A stretch of 64,000 bases of DNA from Candidatus Thiodiazotropha sp. (ex Monitilora ramsayi) (lineage in GTDB: Bacteria > Pseudomonadota > Gammaproteobacteria > Chromatiales > Chromatiaceae), in assembly GCA_025655595.1 (NCBI GenBank), contig JAHXIO010000001.1, forward strand, positions 647,573 to 711,572, written 5' to 3'. Below, piece after piece: positions 37,627-50,975 of the stretch. The notes below the pieces were generated by a model, which saw only the letters and a program-made list of their open reading frames with translations, had not been told where the DNA came from and searched no databases. A program made the position numbers and the translations under genes. Positions within the stretch are counted from its first letter, which is position 1, and the number at the start of each line of letters is the position of its first letter.

Positions 37627-39288
37627 TTAGAGTGTCTGTTCTGTTACGTCGACGTAGAGCTTAAGTCTTTGACCAGGTTGCAGATATTTTCCATTGAGCG
37701 TATTCCAGCGACGGAGATCGGCGATGGAGACCTTGAAGCGTTGGGCGATGCGGGAAAGCGAGTCACCCTGCCTGACCTTGTAATGCAGAGAGCTTTGTGT
37801 GCCGCCAGGCTGCAGGTCGAGCAGAGAGAGGGCGGGGTCGGATGATTTTTTCTTTACCCAGATAACCAGCTGCTGGCCGGTCTTGAGTGGATCTCCCGGT
37901 GCCATGCCGTTCCACTTGGCCAGCTTTTTATAGCTGACACGATATTTCTTGGCGATGGTCCATAGACTGTCGCCTGACTTGACCACATAGTGCTGTTTAT
38001 TACCCTGTCGAGCCTTGTTCTGTATTTTTGCTTTACGCTGCTCGGCGCTGAAGACGTAGTGTTCGTACGCCTTGCTGGAGACCGGGATCAGAAGATGCCG
38101 GCCGGCGCGAATGTTGTTGCCCCGGATTTTGTTCACCTGGCGAAGCAGCTTTACAGTGGTATTGTGTTTGCTCGCGATCACACTCAGTGAGTCGCCACTT
38201 TTGATCTTGTAACGCTTCCATGTCAGCCTTTGCTCAGGTGGTAGTAACGCCAGTTTTTCCTTGAAGCTCTCCACTCTGTCGATGGGGAGATTCAGGCGGT
38301 GGGGGCCGTCCGGATCGGTCGCCCAGCGATTGAAGCCCGAATTGAGCAGATAGAGATCCTGTATCGGCAGGTCTGCCATTTCGGCTGCAAGAGCGAGGTC
38401 TAACTGCGATTCCAGATCGACAGTGGCAAAGTAGGGCTCGTCAGGAAAAGTGTGCAGCGATACCTCATACGTATCAGGATTACGGAACACCTCGGCCAGC
38501 GCTAACAGGCGCGGGACATAGGCGCTGGTCTCGTCCGGCAATTTGAGGGACCAGAAATCGGTGGGCTTGCCTCTCTTCTTGTTTCGCCGGATGGCGCTTC
38601 GTACAGTGCCTCCCCCCGAGTTGTATGCCGCCAGCGCAAGTTCCCAGTCGCCGTTGAACTGCTTACTCAATGCCTGCAGATAGTCCAGGGCGGCCAGGGT
38701 CGAGGAGGCGACATCACGTCTGCCGTCGTACCACCAGTTCTGTTTCAGCCCATAGATGCGTCCGGTAGACGGGATAAACTGCCACATACCGGCAGCCCGT
38801 CCGTGTGAATAGGCGAATGGGCGAAAAGCGCTCTCAACAGCGGGCAAGAGTGCGATCTCCGCAGGCATGCCCCGCTTGTCGATCTCTTCCAGGATAAAAT
38901 GGAGATAGGGTTCGGCCCTCTGCTGTATGCGGTCGATGTAGTTAGGGTGCTTGTGATACCAATTGAGCTCCTGCTGGACGCGTGGGTCCTGGGATGAGTT
39001 GAGAGAGAACCCCGACACCATCCGGGACAAAAGATCTTGTGGTGCCGTCTCCTCGGCTATCTCATCGACGATCTGCTGGATCTGTTGCGCCACCAGTGGC
39101 ATGTTATCAACGCTCACTTGCGCGCTGTCGCTGGATGCCTGTGTTTGTACCACCTCGGTGGTTGCCGGGGAGAGGCTAGGATTCTCTACCAGCGTCTGGT
39201 CTTGCCCGCTGGGCAGAGACTGACAGGCAGTGAACAGACAGAGGGAAACGAGGTTCATAAGGAGTAAAGTGCTTTTTTGATACGGCAT
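37627..39288 (-). CDS. mltD: Membrane-bound lytic murein transglycosylase D
   Basis: A 553-residue lipoprotein that cleaves peptidoglycan glycan strands. The lipobox LFTAC puts the lipid on Cys22. The SLT domain has the catalytic glutamate in LPAVESAFRPFAYSHGRAAG, then GMWQFIPSTGRIYGL and ALAAYNSGGGTV. Three LysM peptidoglycan-binding repeats follow, each containing SGDSL or QGDSL (YKIKSGDSLSVIASKH, YVVKSGDSLWTIAKKY, YKVRQGDSLSRIAQRF). E. coli MltD has two LysM repeats, so this form is longer. It is divergent from the yafS-rnhA-dnaQ group, which keeps the E. coli neighbourhood. Confidence 0.94.
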   Translation of the reverse strand: MPYQKSTLLLMNLVSLCLFTACQSLPSGQDQTLVENPSLSPATTEVVQTQASSDSAQVSVDNMPLVAQQIQQIVDEIAEETAPQDLLSRMVSGFSLNSSQDPRVQQELNWYHKHPNYIDRIQQRAEPYLHFILEEIDKRGMPAEIALLPAVESAFRPFAYSHGRAAGMWQFIPSTGRIYGLKQNWWYDGRRDVASSTLAALDYLQALSKQFNGDWELALAAYNSGGGTVRSAIRRNKKRGKPTDFWSLKLPDETSAYVPRLLALAEVFRNPDTYEVSLHTFPDEPYFATVDLESQLDLALAAEMADLPIQDLYLLNSGFNRWATDPDGPHRLNLPIDRVESFKEKLALLPPEQRLTWKRYKIKSGDSLSVIASKHNTTVKLLRQVNKIRGNNIRAGRHLLIPVSSKAYEHYVFSAEQRKAKIQNKARQGNKQHYVVKSGDSLWTIAKKYRVSYKKLAKWNGMAPGDPLKTGQQLVIWVKKKSSDPALSLLDLQPGGTQSSLHYKVRQGDSLSRIAQRFKVSIADLRRWNTLNGKYLQPGQRLKLYVDVTEQTL

Positions 39289-39457
39289 ATCGGTTGGACT
39301 GGTGGTTGTCGAGGGACTGCGAATCGGAGGAAAATAGTATCAGAGCTGGGTATCATTTCCATATTGTCATCTCCTTTAAGGCCAGACTCTGATTAATTTG
39401 TGATCCGGTGCCCATGGGTTTGCGGGCCTATGTCTCTTTTATCGGTTACCACCCCAG

Positions 39458-40255
39458 ATGTCTTTAATTATGAATACAAACAAGGACTTCAAACTGGGAA
39501 GTTGCCAGCAAAAACAGCTCGAGATCTGGTTTGAGAGCCGATTGGGACGCCATCTTCTGGCTCAGGAGCAGGCTTGTCTGCAGGAAAAAGCCGCGGGGAT
39601 CTTTGGTTATCATGTTGTTCAGATCGGTTCTCCCAGCCATCACTTCGACCTTTTAAGGAAGAGTCCCGCGCACAATCGGGTCGTGCTGGATCGGGGTGTT
39701 GTGTCGACTCAAATAGATCTCACGGCCGATCCCACGCAACTGCCGCTGGCAGCCGATAGCATCGACGGGGTTATTTTGCCGCACACATTGGACTTCTCTC
39801 CCAATCCCCACCAGTTGGTGAGAGAGGTGGAACGGGTATTGATCCCTGAGGGAAAGGTGTTGCTGAGTGGATTCAATCCCTGGAGTCAGTGGGGGGTCGG
39901 GCGGTTGTTTCGTCGACGTTCCGGGAATATGCCCTGGTGCAGCCACTTCTTCAGCAGCAGGCGGGTGCAGGACTGGTTCTCACTCCTTGGGTTCGATCTG
40001 GAATCTGTGGTCTATCTCAACTATCGTCCCCCCTTCCACAATCAGGCGGTCATGCAGAAACTGGCCTTTATGGAATCGCTGGGCCAGCGGGTCTGGCCGG
40101 GGCTGGGCGGGGTTTATGTACTGCAGGCGATAAAGCGAACAGTTACCATGACACCCATACGCAAGCCGAAGTGGCGAGTAAAAAAGAGGGTTCTGCCCGC
40201 AGCGGCTGAACCCACAGCGAGGAGCAGTAGTCGGATCCATGACGCAATCCGTTGA
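39458..40255 (+). CDS. SAM-dependent methyltransferase-like protein (YafS-like)
   Basis: A 265-residue protein with a class I methyltransferase core. [14 protein letters not shown] takes the place of the usual glycine-rich SAM loop and is quite degenerate. The later motifs [20 protein letters not shown] and [20 protein letters not shown] are typical. Gene order (mltD, this gene, rnhA, dnaQ) matches E. coli mltD-gloB-yafS-rnhA-dnaQ without gloB, supporting a YafS relationship. The basic, disordered tail ([11 protein letters not shown]) is notable. Neither ATG 39458 nor 39470 has a clear ribosome site. Substrate unknown. Confidence 0.75.
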   Translation: MSLIMNTNKDFKLGSCQQKQLEIWFESRLGRHLLAQEQACLQEKAAGIFGYHVVQIGSPSHHFDLLRKSPAHNRVVLDRGVVSTQIDLTADPTQLPLAADSIDGVILPHTLDFSPNPHQLVREVERVLIPEGKVLLSGFNPWSQWGVGRLFRRRSGNMPWCSHFFSSRRVQDWFSLLGFDLESVVYLNYRPPFHNQAVMQKLAFMESLGQRVWPGLGGVYVLQAIKRTVTMTPIRKPKWRVKKRVLPAAAEPTARSSSRIHDAIR

Positions 40256-40679
40256 GATATACACTGATGGCGCCTGCAAGGGTAATCCCGGCCCCGGTGG
40301 TTGGGGGGCATTGCTACGTTACGGCAAGCACGAAAAGCAACTCTATGGTGGGGAGCGGGAGACCACTAACAACCGTATGGAGCTGATGGCGGTGATTGAG
40401 GGGTTGCGAAGCTTGAACCGTCCAAGTCGGGTCCGGATTACCACCGATTCTCAATATGTCAAGAACGGTATCACGCAATGGATCCACAATTGGAAGAGGA
40501 ACGGTTGGAGGACAGCCGCCAAGAAACCGGTTAAGAACGCGGATCTCTGGCAGCAACTCGATCAGGAAGTGGCCAAACACGAAATCACCTGGCACTGGGT
40601 TAAGGGGCATTCCGGACATCCGGAGAACGAACTGGCGGACAGCCTGGCGAACAGGGGAATCGAGGAGATGCGAGGATGA
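40239..40679 (+). CDS. rnhA: Ribonuclease HI
   Basis: A 146-residue endonuclease that removes RNA from RNA-DNA hybrids. The four metal-binding acidic residues are present: Asp in [18 protein letters not shown], Glu in [13 protein letters not shown], Asp in [11 protein letters not shown] and Asp in NELADSLAN. The His-containing [13 protein letters not shown] loop is intact. It overlaps the previous gene by 17 bases and dnaQ by four (ATGA), forming a tight operon. Confidence 0.97.
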   Translation: MTQSVEIYTDGACKGNPGPGGWGALLRYGKHEKQLYGGERETTNNRMELMAVIEGLRSLNRPSRVRITTDSQYVKNGITQWIHNWKRNGWRTAAKKPVKNADLWQQLDQEVAKHEITWHWVKGHSGHPENELADSLANRGIEEMRG

Positions 40680-41377
40680 CTCGACTGATCGTGCTCGATA
40701 CGGAGACCACAGGTCTTGAGCCGGAACAGGGACACAGAATCATCGAGATCGGTTGTGTCGAGATGGTGGATCGGCGATTGACTGGAAACAACTTTCATCA
40801 ATATCTGCAACCTGACCGCGAGATCGATGCCGCTGCGGTGGAGGTGCATGGGATCACCAATGAGTTCCTTGCCGACAAGCCCCATTTTGTTGATGTGGCG
40901 GTGGACTTTATCGACTATGTCCGGGGCGCCGAACTGATCATTCATAACGCCCCGTTCGATGTGGGTTTTCTCAATCATGAGCTGCAGCTCATGGGAACGA
41001 CAGATCGGATAGGGGAGCTATGCGCCGTCACCGATACCTTGGTGATGGCAAAGAAGATGCATCCAGGTCAGCGGAACAGCCTGGATGCCCTCTGTAGGCG
41101 ATACGATATCGACAACTCCCACCGGGAGTTGCATGGGGCCCTGCTGGACGCCGAGATACTGGCGGATGTCTATCTGATGATGACCGGTGGGCAGACTGCC
41201 CTCAATCTGGATTCGGGCGTTGGCGAAAGTGGCTCAGATAACGTCTCGGACGGTATCCGGCGTCTACCGGCCGGGCGTCCACCACTGATGGTCATCCAGG
41301 CCAATCCGGATGAACTCACAGCCCACGAGAAGGTATTGGAAGCGATGGGAGAGTCCTGTCTCTGGTCCAAGCGCTAG
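40676..41377 (+). CDS. dnaQ: DNA polymerase III epsilon subunit, proofreading exonuclease
   Basis: A 233-residue 3'-5' exonuclease of the DEDDh type that proofreads for the replicative polymerase. ExoI is [20 protein letters not shown], ExoII is [15 protein letters not shown], and the ExoIII region is [19 protein letters not shown]. The C-terminal tail that binds the alpha subunit is present. Its ATG overlaps the rnhA stop. It converges with fnr across 66 bases that contain no obvious terminator. Confidence 0.96.
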   Translation: MTRLIVLDTETTGLEPEQGHRIIEIGCVEMVDRRLTGNNFHQYLQPDREIDAAAVEVHGITNEFLADKPHFVDVAVDFIDYVRGAELIIHNAPFDVGFLNHELQLMGTTDRIGELCAVTDTLVMAKKMHPGQRNSLDALCRRYDIDNSHRELHGALLDAEILADVYLMMTGGQTALNLDSGVGESGSDNVSDGIRRLPAGRPPLMVIQANPDELTAHEKVLEAMGESCLWSKR

Positions 41378-41443
41378 CGGCCACAGGATGGTTGGGATCT
41401 TGATGCGGTGAAGCGCACTCAAGAAGCTCTGGCTAAAGCCGTC

Positions 41444-42202
41444 TCAGCCTCTCGATTGAGTGGATTTAATACTGTCGGCGCCCTGAACGATGTCGTAGAG
41501 CCGCGGCAGATCCTGCAGTTGTACATGTTTACGTTCCACATGCAGCAGGCCTTCATCCTGAAAACGCGTGAAGAGCCGGCTGACGGTTTCGACCGCCAGG
41601 CCGAGGTAGTTGCCGATCTCGTGACGCGACATGCTGAGAAAGAAGTCGCTGGGTGAAAACCCACGCTGCTTGAAGCGCTCGGAAAAACTAAGCAGGAAGG
41701 TGGCAAGGCGTTCTTCCGCGCTCTTCTTACCCAGCAGGGTCAGCATCTCGGTCTCCTGGCCTATCTCGCGGCTCAGGAGGCGGTACATCTGATGCTGCAG
41801 GCTCGGCATCAGGCTGCTGAGCGATTCAAGCTGGCTGAAGGGGACTTCACAGACGGCAGTGGTCTCCAGCGCTACCGCTGAACAGTTGTGATGATCGTCC
41901 TGGATGGCATCGAGTCCGATCAGTTCTCCAGGCAGATGGAATCCCAGTACCTGCTCGCCGCCATCCTCGTTAGGAGAGTAGGTCTTGACCGAACCACTGG
42001 TGATAACACGCAGGCTCTGGAACTTGTCGCCACCACGGTAGAGGTGATCGCCACGATGATAGGGCCGGCCCCTTTTGATGATACTGTCGAGGCGCTCTAC
42101 ATCCTCCGAGCTCAGGCCCATGGGAAGGCAAAGCGTGGAAAGGCTGCAGTTTTTGCAGGCGACCTTGATATTTTCGAATGAAACCACTTTTCGGTTAGTC
42201 AA
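41444..42202 (-). CDS. fnr: FNR-type oxygen-sensing transcription regulator
   Basis: A CRP/FNR regulator of about 252 residues that binds a [4Fe-4S] cluster and activates genes when oxygen is low. N-terminal cysteines are in ACKNCSLSTLCLPMGL, and the fourth is in TTAVCEVPFSQLE, matching E. coli Cys20/23/29/122. The C-terminal helix-turn-helix is MSRHEIGNYLGLAVETVSRL, with the E-SR contacts of FNR. The start is uncertain because no ATG exists near. TTG at 42202 has GGAG seven bases upstream and is preferred; GTG at 42187 is the alternative. A perfect FNR box lies 66 bases upstream, implying autoregulation. Confidence 0.92.
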   Translation of the reverse strand: MTNRKVVSFENIKVACKNCSLSTLCLPMGLSSEDVERLDSIIKRGRPYHRGDHLYRGGDKFQSLRVITSGSVKTYSPNEDGGEQVLGFHLPGELIGLDAIQDDHHNCSAVALETTAVCEVPFSQLESLSSLMPSLQHQMYRLLSREIGQETEMLTLLGKKSAEERLATFLLSFSERFKQRGFSPSDFFLSMSRHEIGNYLGLAVETVSRLFTRFQDEGLLHVERKHVQLQDLPRLYDIVQGADSIKSTQSRG

Positions 42203-42267
42203 GGATAGGCTCCAGCATGATGGACCGTTTGCCAAAAGGAACTGACAGCCTATTCTTCCAGATAATC

Positions 42268-42281
42268 TTGATCAGGATCAA
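42268..42281. promoter_or_regulatory. Perfect FNR box upstream of fnr
   Basis: TTGATCAGGATCAA matches TTGAT-N4-ATCAA at all ten fixed positions. It lies between the fnr start and the terminator of the sulfur globule gene. Only fnr reads away from it leftwards, so it most likely mediates FNR autoregulation. Confidence 0.85.
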
Positions 42282-42322
42282 GTCATTTAAAGTCTTTTGT
42301 AGCGCGTGGACATTTTAAAAGC

Positions 42323-42356
42323 AAAAAAAGACCGACCCAGAGGGGTCGGTCTTTTA
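42323..42356 (-). terminator. Intrinsic terminator of the sulfur globule gene
   Basis: AAAGACCGACCC pairs with GGGTCGGTCTTT across a four-base loop. Read leftwards, the stem is followed by a run of T residues, as expected for a strong terminator. It lies just after the stop of the leftward gene at 42378. Confidence 0.9.
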
Positions 42357-42377
42357 TGCCCAGCTGTAATATCTGGC

Positions 42378-42734
42378 TTATTGAGCCGGTGCAGCAGGCG
42401 CAGCCGGTGCTGCAGGAGGTGCAGGATAGCCATAGGGGGCACCATAGGGTGCGCCATAAGGTGCGCCATAGCCGTAAGGCGCGCCGTAGCCATATGGGCC
42501 ATAGCCATAACCGTCATAGCCACGGTAGTAGTTGTTGCCGCGACCATAGCCGGAACCGCGGCCACTGCCGCTCATGCCGAAGCTGAAGTCGCCGGAACCA
42601 TCACCCCAGCCGTCGCCCCAGCCGTCGTTGTTCCACCCGCGATTGCCGTAGCCCGGGCCTCCCCACCATGCAGAAGCGCTGGTTGAAACGGCGACAAGAG
42701 CAGCGATGCTGAGTGCTTTTGAGAATTTGGTCAT
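42378..42734 (-). CDS. Sulfur globule protein (SgpA/B/C-like)
   Basis: A 118-residue exported structural protein. The signal peptide ends in STSASA before [12 protein letters not shown]. The mature part is very rich in Gly and Tyr with Asn and Trp. It contains [17 protein letters not shown], a segment closely resembling envelope proteins of sulfur globules in Allochromatium. Five PYG-type repeats and a Pro-Ala tail ([13 protein letters not shown]) follow. No enzymatic motif is expected; such proteins coat periplasmic sulfur globules. Strong ribosome site GAGGAG six bases before the ATG, its own promoter and a strong terminator indicate high expression. Which Sgp paralogue it matches cannot be decided. 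Confidence 0.85.
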   Translation of the reverse strand: MTKFSKALSIAALVAVSTSASAWWGGPGYGNRGWNNDGWGDGWGDGSGDFSFGMSGSGRGSGYGRGNNYYRGYDGYGYGPYGYGAPYGYGAPYGAPYGAPYGYPAPPAAPAAPAAPAQ

Positions 42735-42919
42735 ATTTACTCCTCACTCTGAGTTGAATTTTCTACAACTACACCATCATGATCGAAACAAGTGGTTGGT
42801 CAGGTATCCCATCAGTAGCTGACGAGGGCTGTACTCGATGATCAACGTTGGAATCTGTAGAGTCCGGCCAAGCCTTGGCCAACTTGTTTATGTAGTTATT
42901 TTGCGAAGAACGCTTCTCG

Positions 42920-42947
42920 ATTATAGCCCCTAAGTGCGGATTATCAA
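42920..42947 (-). promoter_or_regulatory. Sigma-70 promoter for the sulfur globule gene
   Basis: On the minus strand TTGATA (42942-42947) and TATAAT (42920-42925) are separated by 16 bases. The start would be near 42913, giving a leader of about 180 bases. The leader contains the palindrome GGCCAAGCCTTGGCC (42866-42880). The 42735-43076 gap otherwise holds only the promoter region of pyrG, where no clear boxes could be assigned. Confidence 0.7.
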
Positions 42948-43022
42948 CCGTTTATTCGAGCCTTAATATTTGCTTACCAATGCCTTTTTTAGGGCAGCTT
43001 CCCATTGAGGGAAAGGGGGTAA

Positions 43023-45538
<2,516 letters not shown>

Positions 45539-45585
45539 GCCCCGCGGGCCGGCCAGGTGTAATCTTTTTCAACCTTAGTTATTAA

Positions 45586-46893
<1,308 letters not shown>

Positions 46894-46899
46894 TCGAGA

Positions 46900-46936
46900 A
46901 CACCTCCCCTGTAGCGGGGGAGGTGTCTCTTCCCCT
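46900..46936 (+). terminator. Hairpin after eno
   Basis: ACACCTCCCC (46900-46909) pairs with GGGGAGGTGT (46917-46926) across a seven-base loop, followed by a pyrimidine-rich tail. It lies 36 bases before ftsB, so it may attenuate rather than stop transcription into the division gene. Confidence 0.75.
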
Positions 46937-46971
46937 TTCCCTTTTGTCCTTCCCTGTTTACGCTTGTCTCC

Positions 46972-47265
46972 ATGCGTCTACTGATCACCATTCTCATTCT
47001 CCTGCTGATTGTGTTGCAGTATCGGCTCTGGGTCGGTCCTGGAAGCCTGGCCGAAGTAAACAACCTGAAGCAGGAGATTGCCGAATTAGAACAGGAGCTG
47101 GTGGGGCTGAAGGAGCGCAATCGGGCATTGCAGGCGGAGGTCAAGGACCTGCGTGGCGGTCAGTCCGCCATTGAGGAGCGTGCCCGCAGTGAACTGGGCA
47201 TGATCAAGGAGGGGGAGGTCTTCTATCAGGTCATCCAGTCTCCGGAGATTCCTGCTGATGAGTGA
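46972..47265 (+). CDS. ftsB: Cell division protein FtsB
   Basis: A 97-residue single-pass membrane protein of the FtsQBL divisome complex. The membrane helix LLITILILLLIVLQYRLWVG is followed by a coiled coil (VNNLKQEIAELEQELVGLKE). The conserved ending ARSELGMIKEGEVFYQVI is diagnostic. It overlaps ispD by eight bases; the eno-ftsB-ispD order matches E. coli relatives. Confidence 0.93.
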   Translation: MRLLITILILLLIVLQYRLWVGPGSLAEVNNLKQEIAELEQELVGLKERNRALQAEVKDLRGGQSAIEERARSELGMIKEGEVFYQVIQSPEIPADE

Positions 47266-47956
47266 GAGATACTGGGCCGTTGTGCCTGCTGCCGGTGTCG
47301 GTAAGCGGATGGGAAGCGATATTCCCAAGCAGTACCTCGATCTTATGGGGCGGTGCGTGATCGATCACACCATCGACAGACTGCTTTCGCATCGGTTAAT
47401 CGATACCGTCTATGTGTCTTTGTCTGAGGTGGATGGTTATTGGGGACAGACCGAACGTGCCGGTGATCCCCGTGTCGTTCGAGTTAAGGGGGGAGATGAG
47501 CGCTGCCACTCTGTGCTCAATGCCCTGCATGTCATAGGCGGCTCTGCGCATGCCGACGACTGGGTGCTGGTGCATGATGCGGCTCGACCCTGTCTCACTG
47601 AGTCGGATCTCGATCGACTCATAGATAATCTGAGGGATCACCCGGTGGGAGGCCTTCTTGGTGTTCCCGTACAGGATACCCTGAAGCGTGTTTCTACAGA
47701 GGGTGAGGTTGTGACTACGGTGCCAAGACATGAGTTGTGGCAAGCCTATACACCGCAGATGTTTCGTCTCGGTATGTTGACCAATGCACTGGAGCAGGCC
47801 ATCGATAGGGGGGAGTTGGTTACCGATGATGCCAGTGCGATGGAACTGGCAGGACATCACCCATCAATTGTTGAAGGACATGCCGGTAATATCAAGATTA
47901 CCCGTCCAGTGGATCTGTCGTTGGCGGCCTACTATCTTTCGCAGGACCGAGCGTAG
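47258..47956 (+). CDS. ispD: 2-C-methyl-D-erythritol 4-phosphate cytidylyltransferase
   Basis: A 232-residue enzyme of the MEP isoprenoid pathway that joins CTP to methylerythritol phosphate. The nucleotide-binding start is WAVVPAAGVGKRMGSDIPKQ, followed by VLVHDAARPCLTESDL, PVQDTLKRV and TDDASAMELAGH. It overlaps ftsB. The pathway gene ispF is 1.5 kb further on, separated by a leftward HDOD gene, which differs from the usual adjacent ispD-ispF arrangement. Confidence 0.95.
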   Translation: MSERYWAVVPAAGVGKRMGSDIPKQYLDLMGRCVIDHTIDRLLSHRLIDTVYVSLSEVDGYWGQTERAGDPRVVRVKGGDERCHSVLNALHVIGGSAHADDWVLVHDAARPCLTESDLDRLIDNLRDHPVGGLLGVPVQDTLKRVSTEGEVVTTVPRHELWQAYTPQMFRLGMLTNALEQAIDRGELVTDDASAMELAGHHPSIVEGHAGNIKITRPVDLSLAAYYLSQDRA

Positions 47957-48015
47957 TCGGGCGATTGATGTGAAAGCACCTTGCCCGGCGAATTCGTATA
48001 ACGGGGGCGCGGTTT

Positions 48016-49296
48016 CTATCCTGCGTCAGGCAGTGCCAACATCTCCCGGAGTTCCCTTATCTGCTCCTTGGCGTTCTCCAGCACACCGATAGAGTGCCGG
48101 GGCGTCAGTTTACCCAGTGCCAGCTTATGGAAGGCGGGTACCAGGTCAAGCCGGGGAAGGCTGTGCATTTTCGTGGTACCGACATAGGCGTGTAACTGGG
48201 CAACCACGACCAGGTCGACATAATCCGGATCGTGACTGATATCCTCCATCCAGTCCTCCGCGTGCAGTGCCGCTTGTACGAAATAGTCGGGAAACTCCCA
48301 CTTGCGCAGTACCATGGCCCCCACTTCCGCTTTCAGGCCTTCGATCAATTGATCTAGAAGGGCACCGTTTTCCGCCAATTCGGGTTTGTTGCGGGCTGCA
48401 CCGAGGATTGCCAAAGCACCGATGTCGTGCAACAGGCCGCAGAGGAGTGCCTGATCAGGTTCCAGGCCTGGTGTGACCCGTGCCAGTTCGTGACAGATGG
48501 GCGCCACGTAGCTCACGTGCTGCCATAGCTTGGTCATGCGGGTCTGTAGTAGCCCTGAGCGGCCATGGAACAGCTTGCCCAGTGCGAAACTGATCACCAG
48601 GTTATGGGTCGCGCTCCGTCCAAGGCGGGTGACGGCATCTGGCAGGTTGTCGATAGATTGCCTTCCCCGATAGGCAGCGCTGTTCACCACGCTGATAATG
48701 CGGGCGGCGATGGTTGGGTCAGCCTGCACGACCTTGGCAATGGCATGGCTGTCTGAGTTCCTGTCATGTACAACCCTGGCGATGCGCATGGCGATATCCG
48801 GCATGCTGGGAAGTTCAAGTCTATCTTCACGGATCGCTTCGTGAAATTCCCAGTAGAGGTCGGCTTCCGGACCGCTGGAGTCGAGCAGTTCGATGGGTTG
48901 GCTGGACCGTTTATAGGCGATGGGTGGGAGGCTGGTAATGGCTTCGTACAACTCCCTTGGCAGGCTGAGCAGATCGATAGCTGAATTTGCCTGGATGGTG
49001 GAATGAGATGGAGATTCGGCATTCAATGGCGACTCACTGCAGTCACTGTCGGCACGGCAGACTGTCTTATGACCGTCCGCGTGGGTGATGGATATCTCAC
49101 CCTCGAGCAGATAGTACACCTCCCCACAGACATCTCCTGCCTGTGAAATGAGAGCGTCCGCGTTTTGATGTTCAACGTGGGTTTGACTGAGGACGTAGCT
49201 CAGCACACGTTTGGGGAGATTTCTGAAGAGACTGAACTTCTTGACTCTGTTAGCGCTGACGGCGGTGACTCTCTGAATCATTGTTGTAGGTTCCAT
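48016..49296 (-). CDS. HDOD-domain signalling protein with N-terminal cyclic-nucleotide-binding-like domain
   Basis: A protein of about 426 residues. The N-terminal 120 residues resemble a degenerate cNMP-binding fold (LFRNLPKRVLSYVLSQTHVE, then AGDVCGEVYYLLEGEISITH). The HDOD domain occupies about residues 160-370, with LELPSMPDIAMRIARVVHD, ADPTIAARIISVVNSAAYRG and ALLCGLLHDIGALAIL. HDOD proteins serve as regulatory scaffolds in motility, stress and c-di-GMP pathways. ATG 49296 is chosen; ATG 49281 is also possible. It is inverted between ispD and ispF. Confidence 0.85.
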   Translation of the reverse strand: MEPTTMIQRVTAVSANRVKKFSLFRNLPKRVLSYVLSQTHVEHQNADALISQAGDVCGEVYYLLEGEISITHADGHKTVCRADSDCSESPLNAESPSHSTIQANSAIDLLSLPRELYEAITSLPPIAYKRSSQPIELLDSSGPEADLYWEFHEAIREDRLELPSMPDIAMRIARVVHDRNSDSHAIAKVVQADPTIAARIISVVNSAAYRGRQSIDNLPDAVTRLGRSATHNLVISFALGKLFHGRSGLLQTRMTKLWQHVSYVAPICHELARVTPGLEPDQALLCGLLHDIGALAILGAARNKPELAENGALLDQLIEGLKAEVGAMVLRKWEFPDYFVQAALHAEDWMEDISHDPDYVDLVVVAQLHAYVGTTKMHSLPRLDLVPAFHKLALGKLTPRHSIGVLENAKEQIRELREMLALPDAG

Positions 49297-49444
49297 AGGG
49301 TGAACTGTCCGCAAAGTGCGTGACGGTTCAGAAGACGATTATTCGCGTACAATAGGCCCGATCGCCGTAATGGCGTTGAGGCAGGGTCCAGGAGATATAG
49401 CGGCCTGCGTCGTTGACACTTAAGCCACAGGGGACTGGGAAAGC

Positions 49445-49927
49445 ATGCGAATCGGCCAGGGTTATGATGCACATCGGTTTGAACCGGGAAAACCATTGGT
49501 TTTGGGCGGCGTCTCAATACCGCATGATGAAGGTCTGAAGGCCCATTCGGACGGGGATGTCCTGATTCATGCACTCTGTGACGCGTTGCTGGGTGCCGCC
49601 GGAGAGGGTGATATCGGACGGCATTTTCCCGATAACGACCAGGACTACGCTGGAATCGACAGCCGGGTATTGTTGCGGCAAGTGGTTGAACGTCTACATG
49701 CGGCCGGATGGCGGACCGGAAATGTCGATCTGACTGCGGTCGCTCAGCGTCCCAAGCTGGCTCCCCATATCGATCTCATGCGCGAGCGGATTTCTTCGGA
49801 TCTTGATGTAGAACCGCAACAAGTCAATATCAAGGCGACCACGACTGAGGGTATGGGCTTCACAGGCCGAGCTGAAGGCATCGCAGCTTATGCAGTCGTA
49901 CTGCTGACGGAAGACGAGGGTGGATGA
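49445..49927 (+). CDS. ispF: 2-C-methyl-D-erythritol 2,4-cyclodiphosphate synthase
   Basis: A 160-residue enzyme forming the cyclic diphosphate of the MEP pathway. The metal-binding signature is [20 protein letters not shown], followed by [20 protein letters not shown] and [20 protein letters not shown]. The ATG is preceded by GGGGACTGGGAAAGC. It overlaps truD by eight bases, the order found in E. coli. Confidence 0.96.
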   Translation: MRIGQGYDAHRFEPGKPLVLGGVSIPHDEGLKAHSDGDVLIHALCDALLGAAGEGDIGRHFPDNDQDYAGIDSRVLLRQVVERLHAAGWRTGNVDLTAVAQRPKLAPHIDLMRERISSDLDVEPQQVNIKATTTEGMGFTGRAEGIAAYAVVLLTEDEGG

Positions 49928-50975
49928 GTCTGCCTGGCAGCCGTTGTCGGAGATGCCCCGTGCTTACGGTCCATCTCTCGGAACGGCGAAGATGCGTGTT
50001 TCCAGTGAGGACTTTCAAGTCGATGAAGTCCTTGGCTTCGAGCCGGATGGGGATGGCGAGCACCTATTGGTGCATGCCAGAAAGCAGGATACCAATACCC
50101 AGTGGCTGGCAGGCCAACTGGCCAGGTATGCCGATCTGCCCGCGAGGGATGTCAGCTACGCGGGACTGAAAGACAGATATGCCATCACCAGCCAATGGTT
50201 CTCCCTGCGTATGGCGGGCAAACCCGAACCCGACTGGTCTGAATGGGATTTGGAAAAGACAGAGTTGCTCGGTATATACCGCCATCGCCGCAAGCTACGC
50301 CGAGGGGCACTGCGCGGCAACCGTTTCCGGATTTTATTGCGCAGTATTCAGGCGGACAGGACACTATTGGAAGATCGATTGGAGAGGATGAAATCCGAAG
50401 GCATGCCCAACTACTTCGGCGAGCAGCGATTCGGCCATGGCTACCAAAACCTGCGTTCATTCTCAGACCTTTTCCGCGATGGAAGGCGGCGAATCGACCG
50501 GCAACGCAGAGGGTTATATATATCGGCTGTTCGTTCCCAGCTTTTCAATGAGGTCCTGGCGCAGAGAATCCGCCAGCAGAGTTGGGCGAATGCTCTGCCT
50601 GGTGACTACTTTATTCTTGACGGAAGGCGTGCGGGGTTCACCGACGACCCTGAAGATGATCGATTGACAGAACGTTGTCGACAACAGGAGATTCATCCGT
50701 CAGGTCCGCTCCATGGTCGTGGGTCGATGAAGGTGGAGGGAGAGGTGGCCTGCCTGGAGCAAGAGCTGCTGCAGCCGTTTGAGAGCTGGCGACTGGGGCT
50801 GGAACAGCTTGGGCTGGAGCAGGAGCGCAGGCCGCTGCGAGTGAAGCTGGATAGCCTGCAATGGCAATTTGAAGCGGAAGATGTTCTGACGCTTACATTT
50901 ACGCTTCCGGCGGGTGCCTTTGCGACAGTCCTGCTGCGTGAATTGATGGATGTCTCCTCACCAGCAACGAATTGA
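49920..50975 (+). CDS. truD: tRNA pseudouridine(13) synthase TruD
   Basis: A 351-residue enzyme that makes pseudouridine 13 in tRNA-Glu. The catalytic aspartate is in [17 protein letters not shown], and the RNA-binding motifs GNRFRILLR and [20 protein letters not shown] follow. Initiation is GTG at 49920, overlapping the ispF end; the nearby ATG at 49924 is in the wrong frame. The next E. coli genes (surE, pcm, nlpD, rpoS) are absent here, so the conserved block ends at this point. Confidence 0.94.
   Translation: MDESAWQPLSEMPRAYGPSLGTAKMRVSSEDFQVDEVLGFEPDGDGEHLLVHARKQDTNTQWLAGQLARYADLPARDVSYAGLKDRYAITSQWFSLRMAGKPEPDWSEWDLEKTELLGIYRHRRKLRRGALRGNRFRILLRSIQADRTLLEDRLERMKSEGMPNYFGEQRFGHGYQNLRSFSDLFRDGRRRIDRQRRGLYISAVRSQLFNEVLAQRIRQQSWANALPGDYFILDGRRAGFTDDPEDDRLTERCRQQEIHPSGPLHGRGSMKVEGEVACLEQELLQPFESWRLGLEQLGLEQERRPLRVKLDSLQWQFEAEDVLTLTFTLPAGAFATVLLRELMDVSSPATN

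Noticed and set aside
42378..42600. Short direct repeats (PYG-type codon repeats) that look like a repeat array
   Set aside because: They are in-frame codons of the Gly/Tyr-rich sulfur globule protein, with spacing of only 12-18 bases and no spacers, so not a CRISPR array.
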